A stretch of 64,000 nucleotides of DNA, taken from positions 62,001 through 126,000 of the forward strand of contig JBLWTG010000002.1 of assembly GCA_048270225.1 (NCBI GenBank), read 5' to 3'. Within the stretch, counting starts at the first letter, position 1. The number at the start of each line of letters is the position of its first letter. The notes beneath the pieces are model-generated. The model was given only the letters and a program-made list of their open reading frames with translations. It had not been told where the DNA came from and did no database searches. This document shows positions 17,043-24,694 of this stretch, one piece after another. A program made the translations under genes and the position numbers. The DNA is from Allopusillimonas sp048270225. GTDB taxonomy: Bacteria > Pseudomonadota > Gammaproteobacteria > Burkholderiales > Burkholderiaceae_B.

Positions 17043-17384
17043 CCAACGCTTCGACGTGAACATGGGCCCAGATAGTGGGGCCCATGTTCACGAGCGCAAG
17101 AGCTCTTTCGCACAGACAAGGCACAACACAAAAAGGCCAAGCACACTGGCCACCCCAGCGGCGCCACCCAATGACTCATCGCAGGGCGGTGCGTGCATCC
17201 CCTGTCTGAAGGCACTATCTGAGCCGAGCGAGGCGCTCGCGAAGGGAGGGCCGAACGGCCCGGACGAGCAAGCCTATGCGATGTTCGGCGCAGGGGCGCC
17301 GAACCGGCTCAGCTTGTGCCGAAAGACAGGGGATGTGCGCACCGCCCGCCAACAGAAAACACCCGCAAGCCGACCATCAACAGC
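17043..17384 (-). repeat. structured repeat element, right copy (inverted)
   Basis: Minus-strand copy of the element at 16487-16827, of nearly the same length. It keeps the same parts: outer arms at 17185-17207 and 17324-17346 pair at 21 of 23 positions; CTGAGCC/GGCTCAG at 17219-17225 and 17306-17312; the 9-bp hairpin at 17283-17304 with a changed loop (AGGG on the plus strand, CCAC in the left copy in its own orientation); the CAGATAGTG complement at 17213-17221; and a terminal hairpin at 17055-17092. The outer arms differ in sequence from the left copy (CATCCCCTGTCT against AGCTTCCCTGCCT) but remain mutually complementary in each copy. Confidence 0.8.
17055..17092 (-). other. terminal hairpin of the right repeat copy, loop CACTATCT
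   Basis: Perfect 15-bp stem (CGTGAACATGGGCCC / GGGCCCATGTTCACG) with loop CACTATCT on the minus strand (17070-17077). The stem differs from the left hairpin at many positions on both sides, each change matched by its partner, while the loop is unchanged. This is the clearest covariation in the window. Confidence 0.78.
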
Positions 17385-17425
17385 AAGCAAACCCAGCCCA
17401 TGCCACGCTCAAACACATCAACACT

Positions 17426-17477
17426 GAACCGGCTCAGCCTATGCCGAAAGGCAGGAAAGCCGCGACCGCCCGTCAAC
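17426..17477 (-). repeat. third, partial copy of the structured repeat
   Basis: A 52-bp stretch on the plus strand beginning GAACCGGCTCAGCCTATG and ending CCGCCCGTCAAC aligns with 17301-17352 of the right copy (same orientation, 125 bp away). Only the outer-arm and CTGAGCC segment is present. It stops 7 bp before the amaB stop codon. Confidence 0.65.
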
Positions 17478-17484
17478 AAACCAA

Positions 17485-18987
17485 TCAATCATCCCCGAAC
17501 CTGATCCCCTGAGCCAGCGGCAACTCACGGGAATAATTGACCGTGTTTGTCGCGCGCCGCATATATGCCTTCCAGGCATCCGAACCAGACTCGCGCCCCC
17601 CGCCCGTTTCCTTCTCACCACCGAACGCCCCGCCGATCTCCGCGCCCGACGTACCGATGTTTACATTCGCAATACCGCAATCCGACCCCTCGACCGACGT
17701 GAAACGCTCAGCCTCGCGCAGATCCGTCGTAAAAATCGCGGACGACAGACCCTGAGGCACCGCATTCTGCATATGCAGCGCATCCTCGAAGCGCTCGTAA
17801 CGCATCACGTAAAGAATCGGCGCAAACGTTTCCTGGCAGACCACCTCGGTCTGCGACGGCATCTCCACCAGCGCGGGCGACACATACCAGGCATTCGGAT
17901 ACTCATCGGCCAACTGACGCTCGCCACCCGTGACCACCCCGCCCTGCGCACGTGCCTGCTCCAGCGCATCCTGCATCGCATCGAAGGACGCGCGATCGAT
18001 CAAAGGCCCCACCAGCGTATCGGCCTGCAAAGGATTGCCCACGCGCGCACTCGCATAAGCCTGCTTCAGCTTGGCCAGCAAACGATCAGCCACACTGCTG
18101 TGAACAATGATGCGGCGCGTGCTCGTGCAGCGCTGGCCCGCCGTACCGACCGCGCCGAACAGAATACCGCGCGCAGCCATGTCCAGGTCTGCCGAGGGTG
18201 CCACGATGATGGCATTGTTGCCGCCCAGTTCCAGCAGGCAGCGGCCAAAGCGCTGCGCCACACGCGGACCGACCTGGCGGCCCATGCGCGTCGAACCCGT
18301 GGCGGAAACCAGCGCCACGCGGTGATCGCCCACCAGTGCTTCGCCGGTATCGCGGCCGCCGACCAATACCTGCAGCAGTCCCTGCGGCGCATCGCCAAAG
18401 CGCGCCAATGCGCGGCTGAACAGCGCCTGGCAGGCCAACGCCGTCAACGGTGTTTTTTCCGACGGCTTCCAGACCACCGCATCGCCGCAGACCAGTGCCA
18501 GCGCGGTATTCCAGGACCATACCGCGACCGGAAAGTTGAAGGCAGAGATGACCCCCACGACGCCCAGCGGATGCCAGGTTTCCATCATGCGATGGCCCGG
18601 CCGCTCGGAAGCAATGGTCAATCCATATAACTGGCGCGACAGGCCCACGGCAAAGTCGCAGATATCGATCATTTCCTGGACTTCGCCCTCGCCCTCGGCC
18701 GTGATTTTGCCGGCCTCGACCGATACCAGGCGGCCCAGCGCCTGCTTGTGCTCGCGCAGTTCCTCGCCCAGCAGACGCACCAGCTCGCCACGACGCGGCG
18801 CGGGCACCGTGCGCCAGGCCAGAAAGGCCTCGTGTGCGGCGCCTATCATCTCGGTGGCCTGCTCGGGCGTGTGCTGATCCAGCCGGGCGACCAACGCGCC
18901 ATCGATAGGAGAATGCACAGGCAGATCGCCCCCGCCAAGCGCCTCGGGGTCGAGGCCGAGTGTTTTCAGCAAATCATTGGTATCCAT
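17485..18987 (-). CDS. amaB: L-aminoadipate-semialdehyde / piperideine-6-carboxylate dehydrogenase (ALDH7 family)
   Basis: NAD(P)-dependent oxidation of aminoadipate semialdehyde, in equilibrium with piperideine-6-carboxylate, to 2-aminoadipate in lysine/pipecolate breakdown. The start at MDTNDLLKTLG (AGGA upstream) gives 500 residues; a longer in-frame reading to 19191 contains an unlikely Cys/aromatic-rich leader over the AT-rich promoter. Catalytic features: LELGGNN with the glutamate near residue 253, and the nucleophilic cysteine near 286 in TAGQRCTSTRR. GGAFGGEKETGGGRESGSDAWK near the C-terminus is the ALDH7/antiquitin signature (quoted as GGEKETGGGRESGSDAWK). It is divergent from a FAD oxidoreductase, and the structured repeat copies lie directly after its stop. 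Confidence 0.88.
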   Translation of the reverse strand: MDTNDLLKTLGLDPEALGGGDLPVHSPIDGALVARLDQHTPEQATEMIGAAHEAFLAWRTVPAPRRGELVRLLGEELREHKQALGRLVSVEAGKITAEGEGEVQEMIDICDFAVGLSRQLYGLTIASERPGHRMMETWHPLGVVGVISAFNFPVAVWSWNTALALVCGDAVVWKPSEKTPLTALACQALFSRALARFGDAPQGLLQVLVGGRDTGEALVGDHRVALVSATGSTRMGRQVGPRVAQRFGRCLLELGGNNAIIVAPSADLDMAARGILFGAVGTAGQRCTSTRRIIVHSSVADRLLAKLKQAYASARVGNPLQADTLVGPLIDRASFDAMQDALEQARAQGGVVTGGERQLADEYPNAWYVSPALVEMPSQTEVVCQETFAPILYVMRYERFEDALHMQNAVPQGLSSAIFTTDLREAERFTSVEGSDCGIANVNIGTSGAEIGGAFGGEKETGGGRESGSDAWKAYMRRATNTVNYSRELPLAQGIRFGDD

Positions 18988-19064
18988 GGCTTTTCCTAAA
19001 AGGAGTCTGGTCGTCGCAACGTACCCGGAGCAGAATATCACATTGATTTTCTTATACGAAATAT

Positions 19065-19080
19065 TTTTCCCAAGGGAAAA
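19065..19080. promoter_or_regulatory. operator-like dyad in the amaB / FAD oxidoreductase divergent region
   Basis: TTTTCCC, 2-nt spacer, GGGAAAA: a perfect 7-bp dyad inside a strongly AT-rich stretch (about 19035-19130) of an otherwise GC-rich window. The 242-bp gap lies between two divergent starts, so a shared regulator site is plausible. The binding protein is unknown. Confidence 0.4.
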
Positions 19081-19229
19081 TACCAAGAGAAATAAGAAAA
19101 TTTTGCGCACACAATATATGTGAACCGGCACATTGAAGTATGCAAGCATGCACAGCAAACTGCACAGCATGCAGGTCCACCCGCCAGGCAAGCAGCTGCG
19201 GGGGAGTGCCGCAGGGGAGTCGCGAAGCC

Positions 19230-20411
19230 ATGCCGCAGTATCGTTACGATGTCGTCATCGCTGGCGGCGCCGCCGTCGGCAGCGCTGCAGCTTATTTTCT
19301 CACCGCGAATCCTGATTTCACAGGAAGCCTTGCGGTGGTCGAACAAGACCCCAGCTACCAGCGCTGTGCCACGGCTCTCTCGGCGGCGTCCATCCGCCAT
19401 CAGTTCTCAACCCCCGAGAACATCCAGATGTCGATGTTCGGCACACAGTTTCTGCGCCATTTCGGCGACACCCTGGAGGTCGACGGCCAGCGGCCCGATC
19501 CCGCCTTTCGCGAAGGCGGTTATCTGTTCCTGTCCACAGCCGCGGGACTGGATACCCTGCGCAAAAACCACAGCACACAAACCAGCCTGGGCGCCGACCT
19601 TGCGCTGCTGTCTCCCGATGCCTTGGCCCGCCGCTTTCCCTGGCTGAACACGCAGGATCTGGCAGCCGGCTCGCTGGGCCTGTCCGGCGAGGGCTGGCTG
19701 GACGCCTACAGCCTGATGCAGGGTCTGCGCCGCAAGGCCATTGCACTGGGTGCGCACTACCTGCACGGCAAAGTCGTAGACCTGCGGCGGAACGATGCCC
19801 GCCTGAACGCGGTGGTGCTGGATGACGGCCGTGTCCTTGAGTGCGGCGCCGTGATCAATGCAGCGGGCACCGGCGCGACCGCACTGGCGCAGCGAGCGGG
19901 GATCGTGCTGCCCGTGCAATCGCGCAAGCGCAGTGTCTTTTATTTCCGCTGCCCGGCCACCCTGCCCGGCTGTCCCATGGTAATCGACCCAAGCGGGGCA
20001 TACTTCCGTCCCGAAGGGCAGGGTTTTATCGCCGGGATTGCGCCGCCACCCGACGCAGACCCCGAATGCAGCGACTTCGACGTCCAGCATGCCTTGTTCG
20101 AAGCTACGTTGTGGCCGCTGCTGGCGACCCGGGTGTCGGCCTTCGAGGCCTTGCGCTGCGAGCGCAGCTGGGCTGGGCACTATGACATGAACACCGTGGA
20201 CCAGAATCTTATCCTGGGCGCGCACCCGAGCGTCGAGAATCTGTATTTCGCCAACGGCTTCAGCGGACACGGCCTGCAGCAGGCGCCTGCCGTTGGCCGG
20301 GCGCTGTCCGAGCTGATTCTCTATGGCGGCTATCGCACGCTGGCGCTGGACCGCATGGGCTGGAACCGCATTCTCGCGCACCAGCCCTTGATAGAAAAAA
20401 ACATTGTTTAA
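19230..20411 (+). CDS. FAD-dependent oxidoreductase (DAO / FOXRED1-like)
   Basis: Amine or amino-acid oxidase/dehydrogenase of 393 residues. The start MPQYRYDVVIAGGAAVGS places the dinucleotide-binding fold at the N-terminus; GGAAVGSAAAYFL replaces the textbook GxGxxG, as is common in this subgroup. RHQFSTPENIQMSMFG is a FOXRED1-like stretch, AAGTGATALAQRAG is the second FAD contact, and ANGFSGHGLQQAPAVGRALSE is the C-terminal FAD motif. It is divergent from amaB. Because AmaB acts on the product of L-pipecolate oxidation, this enzyme could be the pipecolate oxidase, but that is inference; other cyclic or N-methyl amino acids are possible substrates. Confidence 0.78.
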   Translation: MPQYRYDVVIAGGAAVGSAAAYFLTANPDFTGSLAVVEQDPSYQRCATALSAASIRHQFSTPENIQMSMFGTQFLRHFGDTLEVDGQRPDPAFREGGYLFLSTAAGLDTLRKNHSTQTSLGADLALLSPDALARRFPWLNTQDLAAGSLGLSGEGWLDAYSLMQGLRRKAIALGAHYLHGKVVDLRRNDARLNAVVLDDGRVLECGAVINAAGTGATALAQRAGIVLPVQSRKRSVFYFRCPATLPGCPMVIDPSGAYFRPEGQGFIAGIAPPPDADPECSDFDVQHALFEATLWPLLATRVSAFEALRCERSWAGHYDMNTVDQNLILGAHPSVENLYFANGFSGHGLQQAPAVGRALSELILYGGYRTLALDRMGWNRILAHQPLIEKNIV

Positions 20412-20535
20412 CCTCCGCCCGACGCAAGGACTTCCCATGAAACTCAGACCCATAACGCCGCACGACTGGCTTGGCCCGATGCCAGGCCAGTTACCGCCTG
20501 CGGCTACACTTGCTCTTTTTTGACGGAACCCCATC

Positions 20536-21153
20536 GTGAACGAAACCGCCTCGCAGCAATCCGGATCCGTGCTGGCCGAGCGCCTGAAAGCCCTGCGTGT
20601 ACAGCGCGGCTGGACACAGGGCCAGGCGGGCAAAGCAAGCGGTGTGGCCACCTCCACCCTGTCCAAGATCGAAAACGGCCTGATGTCGCCCACCTACGAC
20701 GTGCTGCTCAAGCTGGCGCATGGCCTGGGCGTGGATATCGCTGAGCTGTTCGCCCCGGCCCAGGCGCACATGGGCGCGGGGCGGCGCAGCATAGAACGCA
20801 AAGGCCAGGGCGAAGTCCACGAGACCCCGCTCTATCACCATCAGTTGCTGTGTTCGCAACTCTCGCACAAGCGCATGATGCCCTTCGTTACCCGCATCAA
20901 GGCCTATCAGCTGGAAGATGACGAAGGCTGGAGCCGCCACGAAGGCGAGGAGTTTGTCTATGTGCTGAGCGGTACCATCGCGCTGCATACAGAGTATTAC
21001 CAGCCGGAGACGCTGCAGGCCGGCGACAGTTTCTACTTGGACAGCCGGATGCGACACCGCGTCATCAACCAGGGGCCGCAGGATGCGCAGGTGCTGTGGG
21101 TCAGCACCAAGCGGGATGCGCATGAGCAGGAAGGCGCAGCGGCGCAAGCCTGA
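20536..21153 (+). CDS. XRE-family HTH transcriptional regulator with cupin domain
   Basis: A 205-residue regulator starting with GTG (GGA site upstream). Residues about 10-68 are an XRE helix-turn-helix (LKALRVQRGWTQGQAGKASGVATSTLSKIENG, recognised by the WTQGQ and TLSKIENG helices). Residues about 105-190 form a cupin ligand domain (WSRHEGEEFVYVLSGTIAL, GDSFYLDSRMRHRVIN). Proteins of this type sense small carboxylates or amines and control adjacent catabolic genes. It sits 121 bp before the reductase that leads the 3-hydroxyanthranilate gene run, so it is a good candidate regulator of that run. Confidence 0.87.
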   Translation: MNETASQQSGSVLAERLKALRVQRGWTQGQAGKASGVATSTLSKIENGLMSPTYDVLLKLAHGLGVDIAELFAPAQAHMGAGRRSIERKGQGEVHETPLYHHQLLCSQLSHKRMMPFVTRIKAYQLEDDEGWSRHEGEEFVYVLSGTIALHTEYYQPETLQAGDSFYLDSRMRHRVINQGPQDAQVLWVSTKRDAHEQEGAAAQA

Positions 21154-21274
21154 CGCCCGCGGACAAATGCCGGTTGCTGGCGCGCCGCAGAGGCGACCTA
21201 AGCAGCATAAGCAACTTGAGCAACATCCAGAAAAACATACCGCTGCCGAGCCAGCGCAGCAGGAGGAGACGAGC

Positions 21275-22186
21275 ATGAACACACCCGCGATCGCCGCATA
21301 CGATGCTGAGCAGACGGCCCGGCTGCTGGACTTTCACCGCCTGGTCGATGAACTGGCCAAAGCGGTGCGCGACTATGCCGCCGGGCGCATTACCGCGCCG
21401 GAACGGCAGGTCGTGGCCTACCCGAATGGCGGCGTCATGCTGTCCATGCCTGCGACGGCGGCCGATATCGGCGTTCACAAACTGGTCAATGTCATGGCCG
21501 GCAACCGCGAGCGCAAGCTGCCCACCATCAATGGCGTAGTCACGGTCTACGACGGCGACACCGGACAGGAGCGCATCGCCCTGCATGGGCCGACCGTCAC
21601 AACGCGCCGCACCGCCGCCGTATCGATGCTCGGGCTGCGTACGCTCAGGCCAGGCACGCCTGGCCGCGTCGCGGTCATCGGAACGGGCACGCAGGCAGAG
21701 GGCCATATGCAGGCGCTCGCCGCCCTTTACCCCGGGCTCAGGGTCGTGGCCATCGGCAGCACACTGGAAAAGGCCCAGGCTTTTATCGCCGCGCACCGCG
21801 GCCTGGCGCTGGCACTGCAGGCAGACAGCGAGGTGCCCGAGGATGCGGATGTGGTCATTACGGTGACGACCTCCGCCACGCCGGTCTACACGCTGCCCGC
21901 CCGTGGGGACCGTCTCGTGATCGGCGTGGGCGCATACCGGCCCGATCTGGCGGAGATCAGTCCGCTGACCCTGCAAGGCAGCCGCCTCTATGTCGACGAT
22001 CTGGCTGGCGCGCGCCACGAGGCAGGCGACTATCTCCAGGCCGGCATAGACTGGGCCAGCGTCACGGCGCTCGCGCAGGCGCTGGACCAGGTCGCGGACA
22101 CCCGGATCCCTGCCGTGTTCAAGACCGTGGGCTGCGCGGCCTGGGATCTGGCGGCCGCCCGCTGCGCCGCGCGGGGAATCAACTAG
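21275..22186 (+). CDS. ornithine cyclodeaminase/mu-crystallin family reductase (pyrroline/piperideine-2-carboxylate reductase type)
   Basis: NAD(P)H-dependent cyclic imine reductase candidate, 303 residues from an ATG with an AGGAGGAG site. N-terminal DAEQTARLLDFHRLVDEL and VMLSMPATAADIGVHKLVNV match the LhpI-like branch that reduces delta1-pyrroline-2-carboxylate and delta1-piperideine-2-carboxylate to proline and pipecolate. The Rossmann motif is AVIGTGTQAEGHMQALAAL (near residue 132). An arginine pair in TVTTRRTAAVS is typical of the family. It lies 36 bp before the semialdehyde dehydrogenase in one apparent operon. With amaB and the FAD enzyme nearby it could serve pipecolate metabolism; a role on a cyclised aminomuconate-type intermediate is an alternative. 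Confidence 0.78.
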   Translation: MNTPAIAAYDAEQTARLLDFHRLVDELAKAVRDYAAGRITAPERQVVAYPNGGVMLSMPATAADIGVHKLVNVMAGNRERKLPTINGVVTVYDGDTGQERIALHGPTVTTRRTAAVSMLGLRTLRPGTPGRVAVIGTGTQAEGHMQALAALYPGLRVVAIGSTLEKAQAFIAAHRGLALALQADSEVPEDADVVITVTTSATPVYTLPARGDRLVIGVGAYRPDLAEISPLTLQGSRLYVDDLAGARHEAGDYLQAGIDWASVTALAQALDQVADTRIPAVFKTVGCAAWDLAAARCAARGIN

Positions 22187-22222
22187 AATGAACACACACA
22201 AGAAATAAACGGTGGAGACGGC

Positions 22223-23686
22223 ATGGCACAGAAACCGCTATCGCGCTGTTTCGTCGATGGCCAGTGGATCACGACAAAGCAGCGTTTTTCCAACATCAAT
22301 CCGGTCAATGGCGAGATTGTCGGCCAGGTCTGCGAGGCCGACGCCGCGCTGGTGGATCGCGCCGTCGTGGCGGCGCGCGCGGCGGGCAAGGGCCCCTGGG
22401 GCCAGTTGTCCACGCCTGAGCGGACCGCGCTGCTGCATCGCATCGCCGACGGTATCGAACAACGCTTCGAAGACTTCGTCGCCGCCGAAGTCCTGGACAC
22501 AGGCCGGCCGGTCCAGCAGGCCCGTACACTGGATGTGCCGCGCGGCATCGCCAACTTTCGCAGCTTTGCCAATCTGATCGCGACGGCATCAAGCGAGATG
22601 TATGAGAGCACCGCCGCCGACGGCGGACGTGTCATCAACTATGTGAACCGCAAGCCGCTGGGCACGGTGGCCGTGATCTCGCCCTGGAACCTGCCGTTGC
22701 TGCTGCTGACCTGGAAAGTGGCGCCCGCACTGGCCATGGGCAATTGCGTAATCGCCAAGCCGTCGGAGGAAACCCCTTCGTCGGCCACGCTGCTGGCCGA
22801 GGTCATGCAAAAAGCAGGACTGCCGCATGGCGTGTTCAATCTGATACACGGGCACGGTCCTGCGGCAGCGGGAGAATTCCTGACCACGCATCCGGACATC
22901 GATGCCATCACCTTCACCGGAGAATCCCGCACCGGCACGGCCATCATGAAAGCCGCCGCGCAGGGCGTCAAGGATGTCTCGTTCGAGCTGGGCGGCAAAA
23001 ACGCGGCCGTGGTGTTTGCCGACGCGGATTTCGATGCCGCTGTCGCCGGCGTGATGCGATCCAGCTTCACCAATTCCGGCCAGGTATGCCTGTGCTCCGA
23101 GCGCGTCTATGTTGAACGATCCCTGTATGCGCGCTTTGTGGCGGAGCTGCAGCGCCGCTGCGACCAGCTCGTGCTGGGTTATCCCAAGAATCCCGACGTG
23201 GACATGGGGCCGCTGATTTCGCATGAGCATCGCGACAAGGTGCTGTCCTACTACGCCCTGGCGCGCGAAGAAGGCGCCACCGTGCTGAGCGGCGGCGGCG
23301 TGCCGGTCTTTGGCGACGAGCGCGATAACGGCGCCTATGTACAGCCTACGATTCTGGCCGGCCTGCCCGATACCGCGCGCTGTGTGCGCGAGGAGATTTT
23401 CGGTCCGGTCTGTCACGTATCGCCCTTTGACAGCGAGCAGGAAGTCATCGCACGCATCAATGACAGCCCCTACGGGCTGGCCGCCTGTATATGGTCAACG
23501 CATCTGTCGCGGGCCCACCGCGTGGCAGCCAGCCTGGATACCGGCATTGTCTGGGTCAATACCTGGTTCACGCGCGACCTTCGCACGCCCTTCGGCGGCC
23601 GGGGACTATCGGGCATAGGTCGCGAGGGCGGCCGCTATTCACTGGATTTTTATTCGGAGCTGAGCACCGTCTGCGTGCGGATCTAA
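22223..23686 (+). CDS. nbaE: 2-aminomuconate 6-semialdehyde dehydrogenase (NbaE/AmnC type)
   Basis: NAD-dependent oxidation of 2-aminomuconate semialdehyde to 2-aminomuconate in the 3-hydroxyanthranilate (kynurenine) route. The 487 residues show PWNLPLLLLTWKVAPALAMG, the glutamate of FELGGKN near residue 256 and the catalytic cysteine near 289 in SGQVCLCSERVYVE; the CLCSERVYV stretch is typical of the hydroxy/aminomuconic semialdehyde dehydrogenase group. A GGTGGAG site precedes the ATG. It could also accept 2-hydroxymuconic semialdehyde, but the deaminase, dioxygenase and decarboxylase that follow favour the aminomuconate substrate. Confidence 0.86.
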   Translation: MAQKPLSRCFVDGQWITTKQRFSNINPVNGEIVGQVCEADAALVDRAVVAARAAGKGPWGQLSTPERTALLHRIADGIEQRFEDFVAAEVLDTGRPVQQARTLDVPRGIANFRSFANLIATASSEMYESTAADGGRVINYVNRKPLGTVAVISPWNLPLLLLTWKVAPALAMGNCVIAKPSEETPSSATLLAEVMQKAGLPHGVFNLIHGHGPAAAGEFLTTHPDIDAITFTGESRTGTAIMKAAAQGVKDVSFELGGKNAAVVFADADFDAAVAGVMRSSFTNSGQVCLCSERVYVERSLYARFVAELQRRCDQLVLGYPKNPDVDMGPLISHEHRDKVLSYYALAREEGATVLSGGGVPVFGDERDNGAYVQPTILAGLPDTARCVREEIFGPVCHVSPFDSEQEVIARINDSPYGLAACIWSTHLSRAHRVAASLDTGIVWVNTWFTRDLRTPFGGRGLSGIGREGGRYSLDFYSELSTVCVRI

Positions 23687-23721
23687 ACAGCCAGCCACCC
23701 CACATCGACGAGGAGTGAAAC

Positions 23722-24168
23722 ATGAGCACAAACCCTGCGCAGGGCATTGTCCCCGGCAAGGCCACACCCCGCGGCGCTTTTCCCCACATCAGGCGCGCCG
23801 GCGATTTCCTGTTCGTATCAGGTACCAGCGCGCGCCGGCCCGACAACACCATAGAGGGCGCATCGGTCGATCATCTGGGCACGACGACGCTGGATATCCG
23901 CAAGCAGACGCGCGCAGTCATCGAGAATATCCGCGATATCCTGGCCAGCCAGGGCGCCGGGCTGGAGCACCTGGTGGAGATATCCACGTTTCTGGTGAAC
24001 ATGAACGACTTCGGCGGCTACAACGACGTGTATGCAGAATTCTTCTCCGCCGACGGCCCCACCCGAACCACCGTTGCCGTGCATCAGTTGCCGCATCCAC
24101 AGTTGCTGATCGAAATCAAGGCGGTAGCCTGGCTGCCCCGCAACGCAGCGGAGAGCCAGCATGCTTAG
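23722..24168 (+). CDS. nbaF: 2-aminomuconate deaminase (RidA-like, NbaF/AmnD type)
   Basis: Hydrolyses 2-aminomuconate to 4-oxalocrotonate and ammonia. The 148-residue protein has a YjgF/RidA fold with GDFLFVSGTSARRPDNT, TRAVIENIRDILASQGAG and PTRTTVAVHQLPHPQLLIEIKAVA; the arginine in PTRTTV is the usual RidA active-site residue. The N-terminal extension PGKATPRGAFPHIRRAG is characteristic of the aminomuconate deaminases rather than general RidA. It overlaps the dioxygenase gene by 8 bp. Confidence 0.86.
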   Translation: MSTNPAQGIVPGKATPRGAFPHIRRAGDFLFVSGTSARRPDNTIEGASVDHLGTTTLDIRKQTRAVIENIRDILASQGAGLEHLVEISTFLVNMNDFGGYNDVYAEFFSADGPTRTTVAVHQLPHPQLLIEIKAVAWLPRNAAESQHA

Positions 24169-24688
24169 CTATGGCCGACCATTCAATTTCCAGCAATGGA
24201 TAGCGGAGCATGCCCATCTGCTCAAGCCGCCCGTGGGCAACCAGCAGATCTGGCAGGACAGCGATTTCATCGTGACCGTCGTGGGCGGGCCCAATCGCCG
24301 CAGCGATTATCACGACGATCCTTACGAAGAGTTCTTCTACCAGATGCGCGGCAATGCCTATCTCTATCTCTGGATAGACGGCAAACGGGAACGCGCCGAC
24401 CTCAAGGAAGGCGATATCTTTCTGTTGCCGCCGCATGTGCGTCACTCCCCTCAGCGTCCGGAGGAAGGCAGTGTCTGCCTGGTCATTGAGCGGCAGCGCC
24501 CGGCGGGCGTCATCGACGGGTTCGAGTGGTACTGCGAAGGTGAGAACGGCTGCGGCAGCCTGGTGCACCGGGTCGAAACGCAATTGCAGAGCATCGTCAA
24601 GGACTTGCCGGTGCTGTTCAACGCTTTTTATGCATCCGAGGAACAGCGCCGCTGCCCCGGCTGCGGCGCCCTGCATCCGGGAAAATAA
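24161..24688 (+). CDS. nbaC: 3-hydroxyanthranilate 3,4-dioxygenase
   Basis: Non-haem Fe(II) ring-cleavage enzyme giving 2-amino-3-carboxymuconate semialdehyde. The 175 residues are a cupin with iron ligands H51, E57 and H95 and substrate residues R47, R99 and E110, all at the positions known for the bacterial enzymes. A second, rubredoxin-like metal site is suggested by C125, C131, C165 and C168; the first pair is spaced CX5C here rather than the CX2C known from the Cupriavidus enzyme. It overlaps nbaF upstream and lies 6 bp before the decarboxylase gene. Confidence 0.93.
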   Translation: MLSYGRPFNFQQWIAEHAHLLKPPVGNQQIWQDSDFIVTVVGGPNRRSDYHDDPYEEFFYQMRGNAYLYLWIDGKRERADLKEGDIFLLPPHVRHSPQRPEEGSVCLVIERQRPAGVIDGFEWYCEGENGCGSLVHRVETQLQSIVKDLPVLFNAFYASEEQRRCPGCGALHPGK

Positions 24689-24694
24689 GGCTAC

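Noticed and set aside
16795..17124. 109-residue open frame on the minus strand through the 36-bp tandem repeats
   Set aside because: It contains a doubled peptide solely because of the DNA duplication and spans both arms of the repeat; not credible as a gene.
16487..17384. Retron or group II intron RNA
   Set aside because: Outer complementary arms are reminiscent of retron RNA, but no reverse transcriptase is present anywhere in the 64 kb, and intron domain V motifs were not recognised.
16487..17384. Insertion sequence
   Set aside because: No transposase frame, no flanking target-site duplication recognised, and the inverted copies are imperfect elements rather than terminal inverted repeats of one unit.
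16951..17427. 158-residue open frame on the plus strand across the right repeat copy
   Set aside because: Its composition (Lys/Arg/Pro/Ser/Gln) and the fact that it reads through hairpins of an inverted repeat make it a by-product of the repeat. No ribosome site or family character.
18988..19191. N-terminal extension of amaB containing a Cys/aromatic-rich segment
   Set aside because: It would translate the AT-rich promoter region; the internal ATG at 18987 has a ribosome site and matches the family start.
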